Made by a program: the position numbers and the translations under genes | Notes under the pieces: model-generated | Database searches by the model: none | What the model was told of the DNA's origin: nothing | What the model saw: the letters and a program-made list of their open reading frames with translations, nothing else | Source of the DNA: a virus | IMG/VR virus record: IMGVR_UViG_3300033146_001636 | Span: 1-27,273 of that record | Strand: one strand, 5' to 3' | DNA length: 27,273 nt | Shown here: positions 21,699 to 27,273 of the stretch, piece by piece | Layout: each line of letters starts with the position of its first letter | Position numbering within the stretch: position 1 is the stretch's first letter

Positions 21699-24149
21699 TT
21701 ATTTGTAAAAATATCCAGTTAGAGTTATGTTAGTTACAATTACATTATCACTTAATGTATCCTCTGCTGTATTTCCATCTCTATATAATGAGATTAAAAC
21801 TGCTGACCCATCTGCTTTCAAAGTATTAACACCTACTAATAATTGCATAGTCTGTCTGACCCGATTACTTGGCGTACTTATTGTTTGCACTACTTTAAAT
21901 GTTTCTGGAACTGCTGTACCATCATAAACAAAGCCATCTTCTATTTGATAAACATCTACACCAAAATTAATATCACCTGTTCCTGTCCCTTTAATATAGT
22001 AAGAAACTGATAATACAAGTGGTATTGATGTATCTAATCCCTCATCAATACCTTGAACAATACCAAACCCATCTTTAACATTATATTTAAATTCATTATC
22101 TCTATATTTTGCTTTAAAGTCTGTACCATAAGCTACATACTCATCATTTGGATCATTATAGTAATTAGGAATTGTACCACCTATACCCGATTTTAAAGTC
22201 TTTACAAACCTTGCTGAACCAAAATATTCTGATGTTCCATCTGCATTTACTTCCATTCTAGCTGTATGTAATTTTAACTGCTGTACAATTGGATCAGTAA
22301 CTATATCTGTTTCAATTCTAAATCTTGCCCAATACTTTGTTAAAGGTATCCCATTAATATTTAATGTTACCTGATCCCAATCTGGTACTGTACCTAATAG
22401 TGGATTAAATCCAAATCTCCATTGTTCATTTTCTACTGTCCCTATTTCATTAGCAAATGATACTAAATCACCATTAGCATCTGTAGCCATAAAAGGGGCT
22501 GTAATCCACGCTGGTGTGTTATCTTTTAAATACTCTGCTGTAATGTTATTAGGATCAACACTCCCCAATGCTGCAAATAAAGTTTTAGTTCCACCATACT
22601 TATGATCTGAACCAACTAAAATATATTTCCCTGCTGTTACACCACCAAATAATCCTATTGAACTTATTGTATCTCGTTGAAGTGTGTTTTTTACATCTAT
22701 TGCATTTACTATTGTTAATCCTGATGTATTTGCTATTTCACAATGATAAGCAAAAGGAACTGGATAAGAATCCCCTTGCCCTAATACTGTTTCATTTCCC
22801 TTCCCTGGTTCCCCTACTGAGAATTGACCCCCTCTTAATCTAACACCTACATCTGCACCATTATCATCCAAAAAATCTAAAGAAATATTTCCATTTAAAC
22901 TTCTTATAGTTTTTACTGGAAGAGAAGATGTATTAACATCATCTGCTGGACTATATGATACTATTTCCCATGATGAAGATAAAGCATAAGATTCACCTAA
23001 AAAATCAATACCATAAACATTAGCATTGGTGGGTAATACTGGATTGGTAATATCACTAATAGAAGTTGAATAAAATCCTTCTACTTCCCCACCAGGGAAA
23101 TAAGTAGGAATAGCATTTGTAATAGTCTTATAGTCTGTGGATACACTAGCCCCTTTTACAGACCATGTGATATTAAATATAGTATTAGATCCTATAAAAT
23201 CCCCACTATCTGTACTATCTACTGGAATTTCATAATAAGTAGTATGATCAATCAATGTACCTGTTACTCTATAGATTGTATACTTTCCTATATTATTTTC
23301 ATCTTCTAATGTAATTATATCTCCAATTTTTAAAGAACTTAAATCTGCTCCTCTATCTAAACCATCTCCATATTCCTTTTTATTAATGAATATAGTAGAA
23401 GATCCTTGAAGCGAAACAACACCATCAGAAGGATTACTTACTGCACATTTTACTTCCCATTGACCACAATAATTTACATCATTTTCTACATTATGTAAAA
23501 TTACACTAATTCTATATTGATCACCAGGGACAGTAATAACACTAGATAAAAGATCCTCCATTAAAACATCTTTCCATCCAATATCAACAACATTAAAAAC
23601 TACATGTGATCCAACTAATACTGGATTGATTTCATCTGTCATATTCCATAATTGTACTGTATATTGATTATTTGCACTACCATCTGTCCATATTCTACAA
23701 CCTCTTATTTTACTAATATGTGCTGTAGTAAACTTGTATCCATAAATTAAATCACCAACTACACTTACTGTAGACCATGTTGGTTCTGGCTGAACATGCC
23801 AATCTAAATCATTATTGGGAACTGGTGCTGGATAATCTGTTGTATCACCTATTGCAATTGTTGTCCATTCCCCTATCCTAGTTATTGTGTTTCGTTTATA
23901 TGTTTGTCCATCTACCCAAGGATAGATCCATTTTGTTTTTGTATCTAATTCTAATGAGTTATTTAATACATCCAATTCATTACTAGAAATTCTACTAGGT
24001 AAATCCCCTTGGGCATATGTTTTTAAGTTATTTAAAGAGGATTTCTTTTCTCTTCTTATACCACCAGACAAAGGTTGGTATACTTCAAATTCATTACCAT
24101 CAGATAACGCATCACTATCCTCATATTCTGATATTTTTATATCTGCCAT
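21699..24149 (-). CDS. Fibre-like tail protein with DUF4082-like domain (816 aa)
   Basis: The N-terminus MADIKISEYEDSDALSDGNE is typical of phage fibre and decoration proteins. Residues about 105-245 (YGYKFTTAHISKIRGCRIW, VQLWNMTDE, IGWKDVLM, YRISVILH) fit the DUF4082 beta-sandwich fold found in surface and carbohydrate-binding proteins. The remainder is beta-rich with many Asn, Thr and Gly and no enzyme motif. It lies between the M-like and L-like genes, where lambda has none, so it may be a side fibre or baseplate-type subunit. AGGAGCT precedes ATG 24149. Role inferred from composition and location. Confidence 0.65.
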   Translation of the reverse strand: MADIKISEYEDSDALSDGNEFEVYQPLSGGIRREKKSSLNNLKTYAQGDLPSRISSNELDVLNNSLELDTKTKWIYPWVDGQTYKRNTITRIGEWTTIAIGDTTDYPAPVPNNDLDWHVQPEPTWSTVSVVGDLIYGYKFTTAHISKIRGCRIWTDGSANNQYTVQLWNMTDEINPVLVGSHVVFNVVDIGWKDVLMEDLLSSVITVPGDQYRISVILHNVENDVNYCGQWEVKCAVSNPSDGVVSLQGSSTIFINKKEYGDGLDRGADLSSLKIGDIITLEDENNIGKYTIYRVTGTLIDHTTYYEIPVDSTDSGDFIGSNTIFNITWSVKGASVSTDYKTITNAIPTYFPGGEVEGFYSTSISDITNPVLPTNANVYGIDFLGESYALSSSWEIVSYSPADDVNTSSLPVKTIRSLNGNISLDFLDDNGADVGVRLRGGQFSVGEPGKGNETVLGQGDSYPVPFAYHCEIANTSGLTIVNAIDVKNTLQRDTISSIGLFGGVTAGKYILVGSDHKYGGTKTLFAALGSVDPNNITAEYLKDNTPAWITAPFMATDANGDLVSFANEIGTVENEQWRFGFNPLLGTVPDWDQVTLNINGIPLTKYWARFRIETDIVTDPIVQQLKLHTARMEVNADGTSEYFGSARFVKTLKSGIGGTIPNYYNDPNDEYVAYGTDFKAKYRDNEFKYNVKDGFGIVQGIDEGLDTSIPLVLSVSYYIKGTGTGDINFGVDVYQIEDGFVYDGTAVPETFKVVQTISTPSNRVRQTMQLLVGVNTLKADGSAVLISLYRDGNTAEDTLSDNVIVTNITLTGYFYK

Positions 24150-24151
24150 TA

Positions 24152-24985
24152 TTAGCTCCTACTAGTTATTTTTGTATCATCATTTGATGTTATCTTTGTA
24201 CTGTTGTCTGATGTCCGTTTTACTTCTGTTATTGGTAGATCCTTAACAAACTTTGGAATCTCTTCTACTGATACTGATAAAGTATAATATAAAGTATCAC
24301 TATCATAAGATATGGAATAAGAAGAACCGAATCTTACTTTAATTATACTTGGTGTATAAAGAGGAGCTTCCAAATCAAAAGGCATAATACCCCATCCCTG
24401 ATCTGCATAGAATTGTTCAAAGATCACTAATTGTTCCCTTGTTAAAACATAAGACATATTATGATTAATTGTTGTTGCTGTAAACCTTCTTCTTGATTCA
24501 AAATTAGGACTATTGTAAGATACTAAAGCATTTTGTTCTGATTGACTATAAGCATTATGTAAAGGTAATGATGGTAAATCTAAAGGCCAACTATCTTTAA
24601 CTGTTCCTGGTGTAATATATTCTAATGCCTGTACAGTAAATGATACTAATAACTGATCTGTCCCAGCCCAAGGTGTTACATTAAATGGTGCTTCCTCCCC
24701 TATAAATCTTACCTCTAAAGGATCTTGTATTCTTAGGGGATCAGGAAGATTAAATGACATTTCACCATAGCCTAACTCATTATGAAAGAATCTTTGAAAC
24801 GCATCATATTCAAGTAAAGTCATCCCATACTCTACTGTATACTTTCTATATCTAGATGTTGTTTTTGGTCGTCTCTTATCATATCCTGTTGACATTACTT
24901 GTGAGAAAGTATTGCCTACAATCTCACAAGAAGCACCAAAATTGGCATTTTGTGGAAGAGTTAATGGCCAATTTATACTTGTCAT
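24152..24985 (-). CDS. Minor tail protein with duplicated domain, gpM-like position
   Basis: The 277-residue protein is built of two related halves: residues about 4-125 start NWPLTLPQ and about 130-250 start SWPLDLPSLP. Each continues through an R/K-R-P/S-R-F/Y stretch, a helix with LxxxE/FxxFxFF/YxxxxGxGxMxF, and a strand KVRF/EVRF. Single-domain versions follow the tape measure gene in many siphoviruses and form part of the tail-tip hub. The last 25 residues, KITSNDDTKITS-like, are low complexity. The start lies one base after the tape measure stop, with AGGGGG upstream. Confidence 0.7.
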   Translation of the reverse strand: MTSINWPLTLPQNANFGASCEIVGNTFSQVMSTGYDKRRPKTTSRYRKYTVEYGMTLLEYDAFQRFFHNELGYGEMSFNLPDPLRIQDPLEVRFIGEEAPFNVTPWAGTDQLLVSFTVQALEYITPGTVKDSWPLDLPSLPLHNAYSQSEQNALVSYNSPNFESRRRFTATTINHNMSYVLTREQLVIFEQFYADQGWGIMPFDLEAPLYTPSIIKVRFGSSYSISYDSDTLYYTLSVSVEEIPKFVKDLPITEVKRTSDNSTKITSNDDTKITSRS

Positions 24986-24986
24986 A

Positions 24987-27273
24987 TTAGTTGTACCCCC
25001 TCACATTAGCCCCATATCTTTCTGACATAGATTTATCTAATGCTCCCTTCCTGATTGCTGAATTCACTGCTTTACCAATTATTACATCTATTTCTTTAGA
25101 TCCATCTACATTTGTCTTTTCTGTCTGTGAAACATTTTCACTGGAATTATTTATTACATTAACAACAACACTAGCTGAACCACCTACAGATGCTACACCA
25201 AGTTTCCCATCTTTAGTTCTGGAGAGTGGCATAATTGCTTCTGCTCCTGCTTCACCCATTAACCCTGCACCATTTGCAAAAGTTGTGGGTTTATCTACTA
25301 TAGAATTTGAGAAAGATGATAATACGCCACCATTTGCATAAGCTGTTTGTCCTGATGAACTTTCTTCTGCATCTGTTGTAAGTTGATCATAAACACCAAT
25401 CCCAACTTGGCCAGCTAAACCTATTGCCATTAAAGACAAACCTAATGCCCAATTATTAGCCATCATTGCCTGTAATCCTGCCTGGATGAATAATGCTGGC
25501 AATGCTCTAAGTACACTCTCTAGTACACCCAACATGCCTTTCTTAAAAGCATCCATACCATCCCCTGCTGCAACCATAGATCTTCCTATTTCATAAAAAG
25601 AATCTGCAATAGCATCTACACCTATATTAATAAGCCCCTCATATAAATTAGAAAGTATACCTTCTAACTCTTTCATTTCCTCTTTAGCATCTTTTGTATT
25701 ATCTTTTAAAGCTCCAAAGAAAGTTAATGTTCCCTTTGCCCATGTTTCAAATACACTATCATCTGCTAAATCTAACTTATCTTTTAATGCTACAATTTCA
25801 TCTGCTTTTGCTCTAAGATCATCAATAGAAACACCTTCTGTTTGGGAAAGTTTTTTAAATGCTTCTTCTGACAAGGATAATTTTTCACTTAATAAATCTA
25901 CAGAAGAATATAATAGAGGATAAGCACCTGCTAAATCAACTATACGTTGTTTCCCTTTATGGTACTCTTCCCATATATCACTAATTCTACTAAACTCTAA
26001 TTGTTCCCTAGTATATTTAATTGTTTCACCAAGATTAAACATTACATTATCTAAATCTTCTGCATTTATACCTAATACTTTAAAAATCTCACCATCTTTA
26101 ATTTCATCTGGTGTTAATGCTGTAAGCTCTCTAAATAATGATTCCATTCCACTAAGCTGACCCTCTAACTCAGATGTTAGATCAAAATTGTCTCCAAATA
26201 AACCTGAAAAAATATGTTCATCTTGTAATGCTTTTCTCATACTTTTTGCATATTCACTTGCTGCAATAGTACCTGAGCCTTTCATACCCTCAAACTTATT
26301 CCTGGGTACTCCTGCTAATTCTTCAAACCATTCTTCCCATGTTTTTAATACTTTCTTTTGTTCATCTGGTGTAATATCAAAACCATCAATTAATGTTTGT
26401 TGGTAGTTACTAAGGAAATCTTCTAAATCAGAAATAATAGGATTAAATGCAATCCCACCAGCACCAAGAGATATTGCAAATGCTTCCAATCCAAAATCTT
26501 TTGCTTTTCTACTAATATTTCCAAGCATCTTCTCACTTTTTTCTTCTAATGCTCTTTGTATATCAATTAACTCAGAAGAATAGGCTATAATTAACTCATT
26601 TTTTGCCTTTTCCATTTCCTCTTTATTTGCAAAACCTGTTAATGGATTTGAATCTATTTCATTGATTCTATCAACTGCTGCCTGTTTAGCATCATATACA
26701 TCCTGATAGGCTTTATTAATATCTGATAATACTTTGTTATAATTTTTAATATCAATTCCAAATAATTCTGGAGCCTTTTCAACATTTTCCAAATTCCTCA
26801 TATCAACAAGTTCTTTCTTGGCTGCTGCTAATGCAACAGCATATACTCCAACTGCTTCTGTTAAATCTGGGTATCTCTTAACTAAATCATCAATGTGTTG
26901 TTTACTTAATTCTGATTCTTTATTGGCCCCTAATTGTAATCTGGCATTAGTATCTAACTCCTGATTAAAATCAAACATTTCTTTTAATAAAGAAGATTGT
27001 GCTGCACTTTGTTGTTTTTGTAATTCTATACTATCAGTTATCTTTTTATTAAGTAAACCAAGTGCTGTTACTATTCCTATAATTACTAAAGCTAAACCAC
27101 CTGTACCAATAACGGCTACTATTTTTGCAAAGGTGGCTGCTACTTTTAATGCCTGAAACAACTGAACCATTCTCAATAAACTACCAAAAGCAATTAGTAC
27201 TGGACCAAGTGCTATAACAAAAGCCCCAAACGATATTACTGCATTTTGTGTAGCAGAAGATAAAGAAGAGAAC
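24987..27273 (-). CDS. Tail tape measure protein, C-terminal part (N-terminus outside window)
   Basis: The frame is open to the right edge, so 761 residues are visible and the in-frame Met at 27176 is internal. The edge-proximal sequence (SATQNAVISFGAFVIALGPVL) and following IAVIGTGGLALVIIGIVTAL-like hydrophobic helices are typical of tape measure proteins. Long coiled-coil regions follow, then another hydrophobic helix pair (about 180 residues from the end) and the classic C-terminal GLMGEAGAEAIMPLSRTKDGKLG. It sets tail length, acts as assembly scaffold, and may pass through the host membrane at DNA entry. Confidence 0.9.
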   Translation of the reverse strand, partial: FSSLSSATQNAVISFGAFVIALGPVLIAFGSLLRMVQLFQALKVAATFAKIVAVIGTGGLALVIIGIVTALGLLNKKITDSIELQKQQSAAQSSLLKEMFDFNQELDTNARLQLGANKESELSKQHIDDLVKRYPDLTEAVGVYAVALAAAKKELVDMRNLENVEKAPELFGIDIKNYNKVLSDINKAYQDVYDAKQAAVDRINEIDSNPLTGFANKEEMEKAKNELIIAYSSELIDIQRALEEKSEKMLGNISRKAKDFGLEAFAISLGAGGIAFNPIISDLEDFLSNYQQTLIDGFDITPDEQKKVLKTWEEWFEELAGVPRNKFEGMKGSGTIAASEYAKSMRKALQDEHIFSGLFGDNFDLTSELEGQLSGMESLFRELTALTPDEIKDGEIFKVLGINAEDLDNVMFNLGETIKYTREQLEFSRISDIWEEYHKGKQRIVDLAGAYPLLYSSVDLLSEKLSLSEEAFKKLSQTEGVSIDDLRAKADEIVALKDKLDLADDSVFETWAKGTLTFFGALKDNTKDAKEEMKELEGILSNLYEGLINIGVDAIADSFYEIGRSMVAAGDGMDAFKKGMLGVLESVLRALPALFIQAGLQAMMANNWALGLSLMAIGLAGQVGIGVYDQLTTDAEESSSGQTAYANGGVLSSFSNSIVDKPTTFANGAGLMGEAGAEAIMPLSRTKDGKLGVASVGGSASVVVNVINNSSENVSQTEKTNVDGSKEIDVIIGKAVNSAIRKGALDKSMSERYGANVRGYN

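Noticed and set aside
27174-27176. Start of the tape measure protein at Met 27176
   Set aside because: The same frame stays open to the window edge with typical tape measure sequence, so this Met is internal.

Overview
The window is a piece of an AT-rich tailed-phage (or prophage) genome. Its tail-tip genes run in the order of a lambda-like siphovirus: tape measure, M-like, L-like (DUF1833), K-like (NlpC/P60), I/J-like, then fibre. No capsid, terminase, polymerase or integrase gene is present, so family and lifestyle cannot be fixed. Genes are packed tightly, mostly with ATGA or TAATG junctions, and use strong AGGAGG-type ribosome binding sites, which argues against a Bacteroidota host. An overlapping Rz/Rz1-like spanin pair and two lipobox lipoproteins point to a host with two membranes. 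A DUF261-like cysteine peptidase weakly suggests a spirochaete; that is an inference.

Left arm (1-10808, plus strand), DNA metabolism and accessory genes. Two genes made of 22-residue DUF4116-type repeats flank a small acidic protein and a MazG-like pyrophosphohydrolase. Next come two small genes, a coiled-coil protein that may be a recombination mediator, a gp32-like ssDNA-binding protein with two Cys clusters, a RecA/UvsX-like recombinase and an HNH protein. A textbook sigma-70 promoter (TTGACA-17-TATACT) then begins a second block: a transglutaminase-like lipoprotein, two unknown genes, and a dismantled Rad50/Mre11 module. In that module the Rad50 N-terminal half ends at the zinc hook. It is followed by the Mre11/SbcD nuclease, a 50-residue protein, an 80-residue coiled coil, an RNase H-like protein and the Rad50 C-terminal half. 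A 30-residue membrane protein closes the arm.

Centre (10809-10917): the two transcription units converge here on three hairpins, two oriented to stop minus-strand and one to stop plus-strand transcription.

Right arm (10918-27273, minus strand; read from right to left), late genes: partial tape measure, M-like duplicated-domain protein, fibre-like 816-residue protein with a DUF4082-like domain, L-like, K-like peptidase, J in two pieces, and a 1077-residue fibre with a spherulin-4/GH135-like glycosidase domain. These are followed by an EF-hand protein, a class-3-type lipase and the lysis genes (C39-like peptidase, two small membrane proteins, Rz, Rz1). A visibly more GC-rich block, about 12.5-15.3 kb, covers the C-terminal half of the fibre, the EF-hand gene and the start of the lipase. 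It looks like an exchanged host-range cassette.

The most notable points are the J gene split by an apparent internal deletion plus +1 frame change, the Rad50 divided around its zinc hook, the glycosidase fibre inside a compositional mosaic, and the canonical EF-hand in a late phage protein.
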